Source: Nocardioides houyundeii | Lineage (GTDB): Bacteria; Actinomycetota; Actinomycetes; Propionibacteriales; Nocardioidaceae | Assembly (NCBI RefSeq): GCF_002865585.1 | Contig: NZ_CP025581.1 | Span: forward strand, 3,720,001-3,784,000 | Reading direction: 5' to 3' | DNA: 64,000 nucleotides | Shown here: one piece after another, positions 31,915 to 40,274 of the stretch | Layout of the letters: each line of letters opens with the position of its first letter | Numbering within the stretch: the first letter of the stretch is position 1 | Position numbers and translations under genes: made by a program | The notes under the pieces: generated by a model | The model's database searches: none | Told to the model about the DNA's origin: nothing | What the model saw: the letters and a program-made list of their open reading frames with translations, nothing else

Positions 31915-32684
31915 CCGCGCAGGGACCGGCCGCGGTGCGAGGCGCTCGCGGGGTCGTCGTCACCGGAGCTGCCCGTGGCCTGGGGCGCGGGATCGTGGAG
32001 GTGCTCGCCGAGGCCGGCTATGCGGTCGTGGCCGTGGACCTGCTGCCCGACGTGGCGGAGACCGCCGCGTCGCTGGGAGAGGGACATGAGGCGGTCGTCG
32101 GCGACGTTACCGACCCCGACGTCATCCGGTCCGCCGCCGAGCGCGCGGCCGCGCTCGGTGACGGGCTGCTCGCGGCCGTCTTCAACGCCGGGGTGGCCTC
32201 GCCGGGCGACAGCGTCTCCTACCCCCTCACGGAGTGGGACCGGGTGCTCGACGTCAACCTCCGGGGAGTCTTCGTGGGAGCGCGGACGGTCCGACCGCTG
32301 CTCGCGCCCGGTGGAAGCATGGTGATGCTCTCCTCGATCGCCGCGTCCCAGGGCTTCGCCGCCCGGGCGGCGTACTGCAGCTCGAAGGCGGGCGTCGAAG
32401 GCCTGGTCCGATCCCTGTCGATGGAGTGGGGACCCGAGGGCATCCGCGTCAACGCGGTGGCACCGGGGACGATCGAGACCGAGATGCAGCGGCGGATGAT
32501 CGAGGCGGGCCGGCTCTCGAGCGAGAGCGCCCTGCAGCGGATCCCGATGGGCCGGATCGGGCACCCGCACGACATCGGGAACGCGGTCGAGTTCCTGGTC
32601 TCCCCGCGGGCGGCCTACGTCAGCGGCGTGGTGCTCCCGGTGGACGGCGGCTGGGCCGGAGGTGGCCTCCCGGCCACGGTCTGA
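31911..32684 (+). CDS. SDR-family oxidoreductase
   Basis: 257 residues from the GTG at 31911. The NAD(P) motif is VVVTGAARGLGRGIVE, the NAG turn is FNAGVAS, the catalytic Tyr and Lys are in ARAAYCSSKAGVEGL (YxxxK), and the C-terminal GRIGHPHDIGNAVEFLVSPRAAYVSG completes a classical short-chain dehydrogenase. It is expected to oxidise a hydroxyl with NAD or NADP in the cytoplasm, presumably on the product of the TRAP-imported acid. The coupling to SnoaL is the only pathway evidence. Confidence 0.93.
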   Translation: MTAQGPAAVRGARGVVVTGAARGLGRGIVEVLAEAGYAVVAVDLLPDVAETAASLGEGHEAVVGDVTDPDVIRSAAERAAALGDGLLAAVFNAGVASPGDSVSYPLTEWDRVLDVNLRGVFVGARTVRPLLAPGGSMVMLSSIAASQGFAARAAYCSSKAGVEGLVRSLSMEWGPEGIRVNAVAPGTIETEMQRRMIEAGRLSSESALQRIPMGRIGHPHDIGNAVEFLVSPRAAYVSGVVLPVDGGWAGGGLPATV

Positions 32685-32699
32685 CCGCTCAGCGCGGAC

Positions 32700-33227
32700 T
32701 CAGCTGGTGCTGTCACGCTCGGCCAGGACCTGCTCGCGCAGGATGTCGGCGTGCCCGCAGTGCTGGGCGAGCTCGCGCAGCATGTGGAGGTAGATCCAGC
32801 GCATCGGCAGGGGTCCCCGGCGGTTGCCGGGGGCGAGGTCGTCGAGCCCCAGCCCGGCCGCGGCGGCGCGCGATGCGGCGCAGGTGTCCAGGTACGCCGT
32901 ACGCACCGACTCGATGGTGTCCTCGGGCGCCAGCTGGAACGACTCCTCAGGGTCCGCCGCGCACCCGATGGCGTCCCGGGAGCGCCCGGTGATCGCCTCG
33001 TTGAACCACACCAGCTCGACGAAGGTGGCGTGCTTGACCAGGCCGAGCAGCGTGGTGCTCGAGGGCACCAGCTGACGGCGCGCCTCGTCCTCGGTCAGGC
33101 CGTCGAGGCAGTGCGCGAGCCCGTCGCGGTGTTGGTCGAGGAACGTCTCGACCTGGATCCGCAGCGGGGCGTCGAACTGCTCGTGCTGGTGCTGGTGCTC
33201 GTGCTGGTGCTTGGGCTGCGCTGGCAT
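32700..33227 (-). CDS. DinB-like (DUF664) protein
   Basis: 175 residues from the ATG at 33227 (an ATG at 33245 is alternative, with GAGGAG only one base away). A His/Gln-rich leader (QHEHQHQHEQ) precedes the four-helix DinB core: LDQHRDGLAHCLDGLTEDEARRQLV, GLVKHATFVELVWFNEAI, and the closing LPMRWIYLHMLRELAQHCGHADILREQV, in which the His triad of the fold (H..., H..., H) is conserved. DUF664 members are metal-binding and of unknown reaction. Its leader overlaps the end of the GNAT gene. Confidence 0.82.
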   Translation of the reverse strand: MPAQPKHQHEHQHQHEQFDAPLRIQVETFLDQHRDGLAHCLDGLTEDEARRQLVPSSTTLLGLVKHATFVELVWFNEAITGRSRDAIGCAADPEESFQLAPEDTIESVRTAYLDTCAASRAAAAGLGLDDLAPGNRRGPLPMRWIYLHMLRELAQHCGHADILREQVLAERDSTS

Positions 33228-33237
33228 GGCGCTGACG

Positions 33238-33821
33238 CTACCCATGCTCCTCAGCAGGCAGCACCATCACGTGCACGTCCGGGCCCTCCTCGCCCGCGGC
33301 CTCACGCAGCCAGTCGGGACGGAAGCGGTGCACGACTCGCCACCCGCTCGCCAGGTAGAGCGACATCGCGCCCGGGTGCACCGGCAGCACCTCCAGGCAC
33401 GGGTGCCGGCCAGCGGCCCGGATGTCGTCGACCACCGCCGCCAGCAGCAGCCGTCCGATCCCCAGTCCGCGGGCCTCGGTGGCGACGAACAGACCACTGA
33501 CCCAGGCGAGCTCGGCTGGCTGGCAGGCGTGGGCCCGCGCGCAGACCTGGTCGAGCAGGGCGGCGGTGTCGAAGTGCCGCGCACCGCCCGTGCGACACAC
33601 GTGCCCGACGGGCTGGCCGGCGAGCTCGGCGGTCCAGGCGCCGGCGCGTCGTGGGCGTGCAGGAACTCCGCAACCGGGACCGGCAGCGGATCCCGGAACG
33701 GATACCGGGTCTGAGGCTGCTGGGCGAGCAGAGCACTGCCCAGCGCCGGCAGGTCCGCCGGTCGACGGGCACGGACGTACGGCTCCCCCGAGGTCATCCC
33801 GCACTCTTGCACGCCGGACAT
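33238..33821 (-). pseudogene. GNAT acetyltransferase, frameshifted near 33643
   Basis: The N-terminal frame (ATG at 33821 or 33797: TSGEPYVRARRPADLPALGS, then VAEFLHAHDA) and the C-terminal frame (GAWTAELAGQPVGHVCR, LAWVSGLFVATEARGLGIGR with motif A, and the closing LYLASGWRVVHRFRPDW) make one normal GNAT. They fit if one base is added so that CC at 33643-33644 (minus strand) becomes CCC, giving HDAPGAWTAE. As written, the coding frame is broken. The gene is divergent from the MetF-like gene, and its stop falls inside the DinB start region. Confidence 0.75.
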
Positions 33822-33857
33822 CGTGGCGTTGGGCTCCGGGTCCGTTACGGTCTCGAC

Positions 33858-34802
33858 GTGGAACTGCAGCAGCGCATCGTCGACGGCAAGGGTGAGTTCC
33901 TGCTGTTCGCCCTGACCCCGCCCCGGCAGGCCACCCCGCCCGAGCGGGCCCGGGAGATCGCGCAGGTGACCCTGGAGCGGCTCAGCCCCTTGGGCCTGGA
34001 CGGACTGGTGCTCTACGACATCGACGACGAGTCCGACCGCAACCCCGAGGAGCGGCCGTTCCCGTTCCTGCCCACGATGGACCCGGCTCGCTACCTGGCC
34101 GACTACCTCGCCGACCACCTGGCCGACCACCGGGCGGAGCTGGACGTCCCGGTGGTGGTGTACCGCGCCGTGGGCAAGTACGACGAGCCCGACCTGCGCT
34201 CGTGGTTGGACTCCCAGGACCCGGACCGCACCCTGTCGGTCTTCGTCGGCGCCTCCTCGCGCGACAAGCCCGTCTCCACCACCCTGGCCCGGGCCCAGTC
34301 GCTGCGCACCGAGACCAGCCCCGAGCTGCTGCTGGGTGGCGTCGCCATCCCGGAGCGGCACACCCGAGGCGGCACCGAGCACCTGCGCCTGCTGGCCAAG
34401 CAGGAGGCGGGCTGCGCGTTCTTCGTCACCCAGGTCGTGTACGACGTCAACGCCGCCAAGAGCCTGGTCTCGGACTACCGCTACGAGTGCCGGGACCGGG
34501 GCCTCGCGCCGGTGCCGATCGTGTTCACCTTCTCCGTCTGCGGCTCCATGAAGACGCTGGAGTTCCTCAGCTGGCTCGGCGTCGACGTGCCGCGCTGGAT
34601 CCAGAACGACCTGAGGCACGCCGACGACACCCTCGACGCGTCCTTCGAGCTCGCGCTCACCACGGCACTGGAGCTGATCGGCTACTGCCGTCGCCTCGGT
34701 GTCCCGTTCGGGATCAACGTCGAGAGCGTCTCCATCCGCCGTGAGGAGATCGAGGCGTCGGTCCGGCTCGCCGCCCGGCTCCGCGAGGAGCTGGACCGCT
34801 AG
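33858..34802 (+). CDS. Methylenetetrahydrofolate reductase-like protein
   Basis: 314 residues from the GTG at 33858 (ELQQRIVDGKGEFLLFALTP). The TIM-barrel segments GLDGLVLYDIDDESDR, VPVVVYRAVGKYDEPDL, LSVFVGASSRDKPV and LLLGGVAIPERHTRGGTEHLRLLAKQEAGCAFFVTQVVYDVNAAKSL recall the MetF family, where such loops bind FAD and the folate. The match is to a divergent actinobacterial branch rather than classical MetF, so the substrate may differ. Its TAG overlaps the stop of the convergent gene in CTAG. No folate or methionine genes are nearby. Confidence 0.72.
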   Translation: MELQQRIVDGKGEFLLFALTPPRQATPPERAREIAQVTLERLSPLGLDGLVLYDIDDESDRNPEERPFPFLPTMDPARYLADYLADHLADHRAELDVPVVVYRAVGKYDEPDLRSWLDSQDPDRTLSVFVGASSRDKPVSTTLARAQSLRTETSPELLLGGVAIPERHTRGGTEHLRLLAKQEAGCAFFVTQVVYDVNAAKSLVSDYRYECRDRGLAPVPIVFTFSVCGSMKTLEFLSWLGVDVPRWIQNDLRHADDTLDASFELALTTALELIGYCRRLGVPFGINVESVSIRREEIEASVRLAARLREELDR

Positions 34803-35608
34803 ACCGGGCGGTTGCGGAACCGGCGTCCGGTGAGCAGCCGGCCGACCCCGATCAGCAGCCACGCACCGAGCACCACGGGCAGGCCGTAGAGCAGCCCGAT
34901 GAAGGTGCCGCCGGACCGGCCGCCGTAGTAGTCCCAGTCCCGCGGCTCGATCGGGTCGTCGGGGAGCTGGTCCAGCCACTCGGGGATCCGCAGCGCGGCG
35001 TCGCCGAGGTACTCCGGCTCGCCGGCCGGCCTCTCCCAGCTCGTCGCGTCCTCGCGCATCGAGTAGCCCTCGGAGACCTGGGTGGTGCTGTCGTCCGGGC
35101 CCTGCCACAGCACCAGCACCGCCGGCTCGTCGAGGTGGTGCAGCACCTGCTCCGCCGCCTGGATGTAGTGGTCGTAGCCGGCGAACCAGCTGTTCTGCCA
35201 GACCAGGACGTGGACCGGGAGGTCCCGCTCCGCGATGGTGGCGGCGATGGCTGCCTCGCCCGCCTCGTCGAGCATGGCTCGGCCGTCCTCGGTGACGTGC
35301 ACGTGGTCCTCGCGCAGGGCCGCCACGGCGGCCGTCACCCGGTCCCCGGCGGCGTACTCCTGGTCGGCGCTGGAGCCGAGGCGATGGTCGACCACCAGCG
35401 CGGCCCCGGCGCCCAGCACCAGGGCGGCGACGGCGTGCACCACGTGCGCCCGAGTCAGCTGGTCCATCGTGAACCCGCCGAGCAGCACCCCACCCAGCGT
35501 CACCGGGCCCTCCGCACCTGCGGCCCTGGCGGCGTCCCGGTTGCGCTTGCTCCGGGTGACACGGCCCTTGCTTCCCCGAGCCGACCCGCCCCGACCCGCC
35601 CCGCTCAT
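34799..35608 (-). CDS. Membrane protein A of three-gene cluster
   Basis: 269 residues from an ATG overlapping the stop of the gene before it (ATGA). A basic N terminus (KGRVTRSKRNRDAARAAG) precedes a signal-anchor helix at about 55-73, then an extracytoplasmic domain with alpha-beta alternation (TVAAVAALREDHVHVTEDGR, RDLPVHVLVWQNSWFAGYDH, ILHHLDEPAVLVLWQGPDD) and a second membrane helix near residues 236-258 with a basic end. The domain pattern (helix, strand LPVHVLV, helix, strand) recurs in genes B and C. Resemblance to TPM-type domains is a guess. Its TAG shares CTAG with the MetF-like gene. Confidence 0.7.
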   Translation of the reverse strand: MSGAGRGGSARGSKGRVTRSKRNRDAARAAGAEGPVTLGGVLLGGFTMDQLTRAHVVHAVAALVLGAGAALVVDHRLGSSADQEYAAGDRVTAAVAALREDHVHVTEDGRAMLDEAGEAAIAATIAERDLPVHVLVWQNSWFAGYDHYIQAAEQVLHHLDEPAVLVLWQGPDDSTTQVSEGYSMREDATSWERPAGEPEYLGDAALRIPEWLDQLPDDPIEPRDWDYYGGRSGGTFIGLLYGLPVVLGAWLLIGVGRLLTGRRFRNRPV

Positions 35609-36816
35609 CGCGCGCTCCGGAGCTCGGTGGCCACGTGGTCCCACAGGTCGTCGACGAAGGCGCCGTAGCCGGTGCGCGCCCACACGGTGTCGAGCTCGTA
35701 CCAGGGACGTTCCCGACCCAGCAGGCCGCCGGGGAGGAGCATCGGACGGGGCGCCTGATCATGAGCCTGGCTGCCGGTCTGCCCGCAGGTCCCGCACGCC
35801 GGCACCGTCAGCTCCCGGTCGCCGACGGGCACCGTGCGCTCGCGGACCCCCTCGCCGTGCCGGGGGTCGAAGAAGCACGGCCGGTACGGCGTGGTCCGCC
35901 GGCGCCGAGCCGTCAGGGCGCGACCTGCCACGCGGGCGAGCACCAGCGCGCCCACCAGGTCGTCGAGGTCCTCCGCGTTGCTCCCGGTGCGCTCCAGCAC
36001 GGCCCGCGCGGTGTCGTAGGACCCGTCGACCAGCACCCGTACGTCGTCCGGCTGGGCGGTTCCGGCGTTGGCGGCCAGCTGCTGGGCGAGGTCGTCGAGC
36101 TCGGCCTCCGCCCGCGCCCGCACCTGCGCCGGCCCCTCGCCTCTGGGGGCAGGGCCCGTCGCGAGGCCGGGTTGCCGGGTCTTCTCGGGGGCTGTCTCCC
36201 GCCACCGGGCCAGGTTGCGGAGCACCAGCCAGGCGCACCCCGCGACCGCCACGAAGGCCATCGTGGTGAACACCGCGTAGGCGCCCGTGGTCGGGACCTC
36301 GTACTCCTGGTCCCACTCGGGCGGGTCCCGCCACACGGCCTGCTCGGCGTAGGTCTCGAACTGCTGTTGCGAGACGGGCACGCCGGCGTCGAGGGCCGCC
36401 ACCAGATCGAGCTCGCGGGCCACCACACCGGCGGCGCTGAGGTCCGCGTCGGCGCCGCCGTCGGGATAGAGCCCCAGCTCGATCCCGAAGCGTTCCGAGG
36501 GGTCCGGCACGGCACCGAAGCCGGCCAGCGTCTCGCCGTAGCCGACCGGGTCGGTCATCACCGCATAGAGGCCGGCGCCCCCGATCTCCTCGTGCAGCAG
36601 CGTGGCCAGCTCGCGGTCGGGGTCGTTGGCCGAGAGCCCGGGCGGCCGCGGCACCATCACGACGTACGCCGGGAAGCCGAGGCCGTCGACCACGTCGCCG
36701 AGCGCCTCGTGCACCTCGTCGGTGCGGCCGTTGCCGAAGACCGGGTCGACCAGCACGGGGTCCTCGCGCAGCGCCTCGGCGAGCTGGTCGACGATCTCTC
36801 CCAGGGCGTCGCTCAT
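35605..36816 (-). CDS. Membrane protein B of three-gene cluster
   Basis: 403 residues from an ATG overlapping the previous stop by four bases. Residues 1-175 hold the strand-and-helix domain (FPAYVVMVPRPPGLS, GAGLYAVMTDPVGYGETLAG), then a single helix at about 180-200 ending in RNLARWRE, then a long cytoplasmic part. Near its end is a Cys motif, RPCFFDPRHGEG (C313), and VPACGTCGQT (C341, C344), likely a zinc ribbon, followed by WARTGYGAFVDDL. No signal peptide precedes the first domain, yet the charge pattern puts it outside. This same layout occurs in gene C. No family name is known to me. Confidence 0.7.
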   Translation of the reverse strand: MSDALGEIVDQLAEALREDPVLVDPVFGNGRTDEVHEALGDVVDGLGFPAYVVMVPRPPGLSANDPDRELATLLHEEIGGAGLYAVMTDPVGYGETLAGFGAVPDPSERFGIELGLYPDGGADADLSAAGVVARELDLVAALDAGVPVSQQQFETYAEQAVWRDPPEWDQEYEVPTTGAYAVFTTMAFVAVAGCAWLVLRNLARWRETAPEKTRQPGLATGPAPRGEGPAQVRARAEAELDDLAQQLAANAGTAQPDDVRVLVDGSYDTARAVLERTGSNAEDLDDLVGALVLARVAGRALTARRRRTTPYRPCFFDPRHGEGVRERTVPVGDRELTVPACGTCGQTGSQAHDQAPRPMLLPGGLLGRERPWYELDTVWARTGYGAFVDDLWDHVATELRSAR

Positions 36817-38075
36817 CGGGTCCCCCGCTGCACCCGGCCGACGAGATCGACCTCGAGGGCGCCGAACCCGGTCGAGGCCCACGGCTCCCGGTCGGTCTCG
36901 AAGTAGTGCCTGGGCCTGCCGTGCACGACGACGTCGAGGATGTCGGGGCGACGGCCGGCCTCCAGGTCGCGACGACAGGTGCGGCAGATCGGGGCCTTGG
37001 TCTCGCCGCCCCCGTGCTCCAGGGTCCGGTCGCCGTCGGCCACCCCGTGCAGGGGATTGAGGAAGCAGGGCCGGCTCGGGCTGAAGGTCCGGCCCCGACG
37101 GGCGGCGGCGAGCGCCTCCCGGCCCCGCCCGGCCAGGACGAGCGCGCCGACGGCCGCGAGGGAGTCGACGGCACCGCTCGGCGGGATCAGGCGACCGGCC
37201 GCCTCGTAGTGGTCCAGCGCGGCGGCCCAGGCGGTGCTGCCGGAGCCGGACATCTCGGCGGCGTCGATGCTCTCGCCCAGCGCCAGCACCTCGGCCCGGG
37301 CCCGGCGCTCGAGCTCGGCGTCCTCGGCCGCCCGGACCCGGTCCAGCACCGACTCGGGCAGCACGAACGCGCGCGGGGCCGCCGTCTGGCGACGGCGACG
37401 CACCCAGGCCACCCCGGCCGCGAGGGCGACCACGGCCAGGAGCACCAGGACCACCCCGGTGACGACGGAGCCGGAGTCCCCCGAGTCACGCTCGGGCGTG
37501 GCGGGCGAGGTGGAGGTGCCGCTCCCGCCCTCCTCCCGCTCCTCGCGGCTGGCGGCCAGCCGGACGTCGAGGCCCTCGTCGGCGGCGGTCACCAGGTCGG
37601 CGAAGGTGCCCTCGGCCAGGCTCTCCACCACCCGCACCAGACCCTCCCCGAACGGGTAGGCCTCCCCGGGACCGTTGGCGTAGGAGAGCACGTGCTCCAC
37701 GTCCCGCGTCAGGTCGCTGCTCCCGCCGACGTCCCCCCACTGCCGGAGCGCGAGGTCGAGCTGCCCGCCCCGGACGGTGGGGTCGTTGGGCGGGCCGTCC
37801 TCGTGGTTCCGGGCCCCCAGGTGGTTGACGCCGATGTAGAGGCCGTCGGGGCCACCGGCGTCGTGCACCCGCACCAGCAGGTCGTCGCCGAAGTAGAGAT
37901 CGCCGTGCTCGGGCGGCACCACGAGCACCAGGTGGACCGGCAGGTCGGCCGCCTCGGCCGCGGCGGACACCGCCGCCAGCTGGGCGTCGTCGATCCACCC
38001 CTGGGTCCCCGGACCCAGGTGGCTGCCGGACTCGGCCAGCTCGGCGGCGATCTCCTCGACGTCGGGGTTCGCCAC
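36813..38075 (-). CDS. Membrane protein C of three-gene cluster
   Basis: 420 residues, the first gene of the operon. N-terminal domain: AVSAAAEAADLPVHLVLVVP, LVRVHDAGGPDGLYIGVNHL; single helix at about 204-225 with a basic C-side (VRRRRQ); then a cytoplasmic helical region and a Cys motif, RPCFLNPLHG (C337) and APICRTCRRD (C364, C367), followed by WASTGFGALEVDL. Genes B and C are clearly related through the RPCFxxPxHG, CxxC and W..TGFG blocks; gene A keeps only the N-terminal domain. A membrane sensor or zinc-binding adaptor role is possible; nothing more is shown. The stop overlaps gene B's start. Confidence 0.7.
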   Translation of the reverse strand: MANPDVEEIAAELAESGSHLGPGTQGWIDDAQLAAVSAAAEAADLPVHLVLVVPPEHGDLYFGDDLLVRVHDAGGPDGLYIGVNHLGARNHEDGPPNDPTVRGGQLDLALRQWGDVGGSSDLTRDVEHVLSYANGPGEAYPFGEGLVRVVESLAEGTFADLVTAADEGLDVRLAASREEREEGGSGTSTSPATPERDSGDSGSVVTGVVLVLLAVVALAAGVAWVRRRRQTAAPRAFVLPESVLDRVRAAEDAELERRARAEVLALGESIDAAEMSGSGSTAWAAALDHYEAAGRLIPPSGAVDSLAAVGALVLAGRGREALAAARRGRTFSPSRPCFLNPLHGVADGDRTLEHGGGETKAPICRTCRRDLEAGRRPDILDVVVHGRPRHYFETDREPWASTGFGALEVDLVGRVQRGTR

Positions 38076-38205
38076 GGGTTTGCGCTCCTTCGGGAGTCAT
38101 CGCTGGTCAGGTGCAGACGCACCGTACTTCGTGACCGGCGCCACTCCTCATTCGCTCGCCGGGGCGCAGCACCCGATTCGACAGGCCCATGACATCGTGA
38201 CCGGC

Positions 38206-38697
38206 ATGGAACCCCTGACGCCGGAGGTGATCCGGAGCTCGTTCGTCAACTGCTCCAAGGGCGAGGCGGCGCGACTGCCGCTGCCCGCGAAGCTGCCGAG
38301 CACCCGCTGGGAGGAGCTGGACTTCCTGGGCTGGAGCGACCCGGGAGCCCCGGGGGCGGCATACCTGGTGACGCCGTGGCGCGGGGAGCTCCGCGGCCTG
38401 GTGCTGCGGGTGGGCAACGCAGCCGGGCGAGGTGGGCGCAAGAACATGTGCACCCTGTGCCTGACCACCCACTCCAGCACGGACGTGACGCTGATGGTGG
38501 CGCGCAGGCCCGGCGCCGCGGGACGCAACGGCAACACGGTCGGGACCTACCTGTGCACCGACCTGGCGTGCTCGCTGTACGCCCGCGGGCTCAAGCGCCC
38601 CGCCCGTGCCCAGCCGGCCGAGACGCTGAGCGAGGAGCAGAAGGTCGAGCGGCTGCTGGAGAACCTCGACACCTTCGTACGCCGGGTGGTCACCTGA
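38206..38697 (+). CDS. FBP (EF-G-binding) treble-clef zinc-finger protein
   Basis: 163 residues from the ATG at 38206 (a longer frame to 38080 has no site). The Cys pairs MCTLC and CTDLACSLYARGLKR, with the start TPEVIRSSFVNCSKGEAARLPLP, are the FBP/FusB-type zinc finger that binds elongation factor G and, in FusB, gives fusidic acid tolerance. It is soluble and acts with the ribosome cycle. The C-terminal helix EEQKVERLLENLDTFVRRV is typical. The TGA is doubled by a 15 bp repeat (see 38688-38714). Confidence 0.88.
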   Translation: MEPLTPEVIRSSFVNCSKGEAARLPLPAKLPSTRWEELDFLGWSDPGAPGAAYLVTPWRGELRGLVLRVGNAAGRGGRKNMCTLCLTTHSSTDVTLMVARRPGAAGRNGNTVGTYLCTDLACSLYARGLKRPARAQPAETLSEEQKVERLLENLDTFVRRVVT

Positions 38698-38714
38698 TTC
38701 CTGGTCACCTGATT
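38688..38714 (+). repeat. Repeat spanning the FBP stop codon
   Basis: GGTCACCTGATT occurs at 38688-38699 and 38703-38714, period 15. The first copy holds the TGA stop, the second an in-frame TGA, and TTGAGG adds a stop in another frame 19 bases after the first. Confidence 0.75.
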
Positions 38715-38780
38715 GAGGTCGGCACCTGTCCGCAACGGGTGTCAGGGTGGCAGCACCAGCCCCCCACACGAGGAGCCCCG

Positions 38781-39242
38781 ATGAGCCGACAGGTCCAGAT
38801 CACCTTCGACGCCCACGACCCCGTTGCCCTCTCGGGCTTCTGGCGCGAGGCGCTGGGCTACGTCTTCCCGCCGCCGCCCGGGGTCGACGTACCGCCGGGA
38901 GGGGACGCGCTGGCCGCCTGGGACGACTTCCTGGCCCGCGCCGGAGTGCCCGTCGAGCAGCGCAACAGCCGGTCGGCGGTCGAGGACCCCGACGGGACGG
39001 GCCCGAGGCTGTTCTTCCAGCGGGTCGCGGAGGACAAGGTGGCGAAGAACCGGGTCCACCTCGACGTCCGGGTCGCGCCCGGGCTCGAGGGCGAGGCACG
39101 GATGGCGGCGCTGGAGGCGGAGTGCTCCCGGCTCGTCGCCCTCGGCGCCACCCGAGTACGGCGTCACGACCCTGAGCCGCCGCTGGCGGCGGGACATCTG
39201 GTCATGGCCGACCCCGAGGGCAACGAGTTCTGCCTGGACTGA
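38781..39242 (+). CDS. VOC-family (glyoxalase-like) protein
   Basis: 153 residues from the ATG at 38781, with GAGGAG 7 bases upstream. The start VQITFDAHDPVALSGFWREALGY, the middle LFFQRVAEDKVAKNRVHLDVRVA and the end HLVMADPEGNEFCLD belong to the glyoxalase-like branch of the VOC superfamily, in which a metal-binding His/Glu set sits on the barrel strands. This protein has the His in NRVHLDV and the Glu in NEFCLD. Reaction unknown. It stands alone after the FBP gene. Confidence 0.88.
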   Translation: MSRQVQITFDAHDPVALSGFWREALGYVFPPPPGVDVPPGGDALAAWDDFLARAGVPVEQRNSRSAVEDPDGTGPRLFFQRVAEDKVAKNRVHLDVRVAPGLEGEARMAALEAECSRLVALGATRVRRHDPEPPLAAGHLVMADPEGNEFCLD

Positions 39243-39274
39243 GGGCTGCGCGCCGGCCGTGGGATCGTCACCCC

Positions 39275-40201
39275 ATGACTTCCGCAGCCGCGCCCCCCAG
39301 GACCAACCGCGAAGCCATGGCCCATCGGGCCAAGAAGCACCCGGTGGCCTCCGAGATCTACAAGATCACCTCGATCGTCGTCGGTGCCTTCGTGTTCGCG
39401 ATCGGGCTCGAGGGCTTCCTGATCCCCAACGACTTCCTCGACGGCGGCGTCGTCGGCGTCTCGATCATCACCGCCCGCTTCGTCGACGTGCCGATCGGTG
39501 TCTTCATCGGCCTGCTGAACATCCCGTTCGTGGCTCTCGCCTGGGTGATGATCGGCCGGCGCAGCGCGGTGCGCTCGGGCATCGGGATCGGCACCCTGTC
39601 GATCGCGACCATCCTGCTCCACCACATGCACCCGATCACCGAGCAGTCCTGGCTGGCGCTGATCTGCGGCGGGGCGATGATCGCCGTCGGCATCGGCGTC
39701 GCCCTGCGCCACGGTGGTGCGCTGGACGGCACCGAGGTGCTGGCCACCATCCTGGCCAGCCGGACCAAGTTCACCGTCGGCCAGCTCATCCTCTACCTGA
39801 ACCTCGCGGTCTTCACCGTGGCGGGGTTCGTGATCTCGTGGGAGGCGGCCCTGCTCTCCGCGGTGCTGTTCTACGTGGTGGTCAAGGACCTCGTCGACCA
39901 GATCGCCCACGGTGAGTCCGGAGCCCGCCAGGTGCGGGTGACCACTGAGCGCTACGAGGAGGTGGCCCGGATGGTCTCCGCGCACACCAACCGCCCGGTG
40001 CTGGTCAGCAAGCAGCAGCGCTTCTACGCCGACATCGGCCTGGCCGAGGAGGTGTGGGTGCTGTCGTTCGCCACCACCCGGCTCGAGGAGGTGGCCATCG
40101 CCGAGGAGATCGAGGAGGTCGACCCGGAGGCCAACATCACCTTCTCCGACATCGCCAACCTGCACGGGCCGATGTACGAGTCGATGACCAACGCGCACTG
40201 A
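39275..40201 (+). CDS. YitT-family membrane protein
   Basis: 308 residues: five hydrophobic helices (ITSIVVGAFVFAIGLEGFLI, IGVFIGLLNIPFVALAWVMI, GIGTLSIATILLHHM, LALICGGAMIAVGIGVALRHGGALDGTEVLA and LYLNLAVFTVAGFVIS) and a cytoplasmic C-terminal domain with VTTERYEEVARMVSAHTNRPV and EIEEVDPEANITFSDIANLHG. The order is the YitT (DUF161 plus DUF2179) layout found in many Gram-positive bacteria. Function unsettled. The TGA is part of a 14 bp tandem repeat. Confidence 0.92.
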   Translation: MTSAAAPPRTNREAMAHRAKKHPVASEIYKITSIVVGAFVFAIGLEGFLIPNDFLDGGVVGVSIITARFVDVPIGVFIGLLNIPFVALAWVMIGRRSAVRSGIGIGTLSIATILLHHMHPITEQSWLALICGGAMIAVGIGVALRHGGALDGTEVLATILASRTKFTVGQLILYLNLAVFTVAGFVISWEAALLSAVLFYVVVKDLVDQIAHGESGARQVRVTTERYEEVARMVSAHTNRPVLVSKQQRFYADIGLAEEVWVLSFATTRLEEVAIAEEIEEVDPEANITFSDIANLHGPMYESMTNAH

Positions 40202-40226
40202 CCAACGCGCCCTGACCAACGTGGCC
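40185..40226 (+). repeat. 14 bp tandem repeat spanning the YitT stop codon
   Basis: TGACCAACGCGCAC, TGACCAACGCGCCC and TGACCAACGTGGCC follow one another; the first is in the coding sequence and the second starts with the TGA stop. Extra TGAs at 14 and 28 bases cover the other two frames. Confidence 0.85.
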
Positions 40227-40274
40227 TGACCCCCGACCCGCGCTGGCCGCACTGCGACAGCGCGGTGGGCCCGC

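Noticed and set aside
33267..35762. An 831-codon minus-strand frame that seems to fuse a GNAT start to a long protein
   Set aside because: Only its last part encodes the GNAT N terminus; the rest is the shadow of the MetF-like gene. No real fusion.
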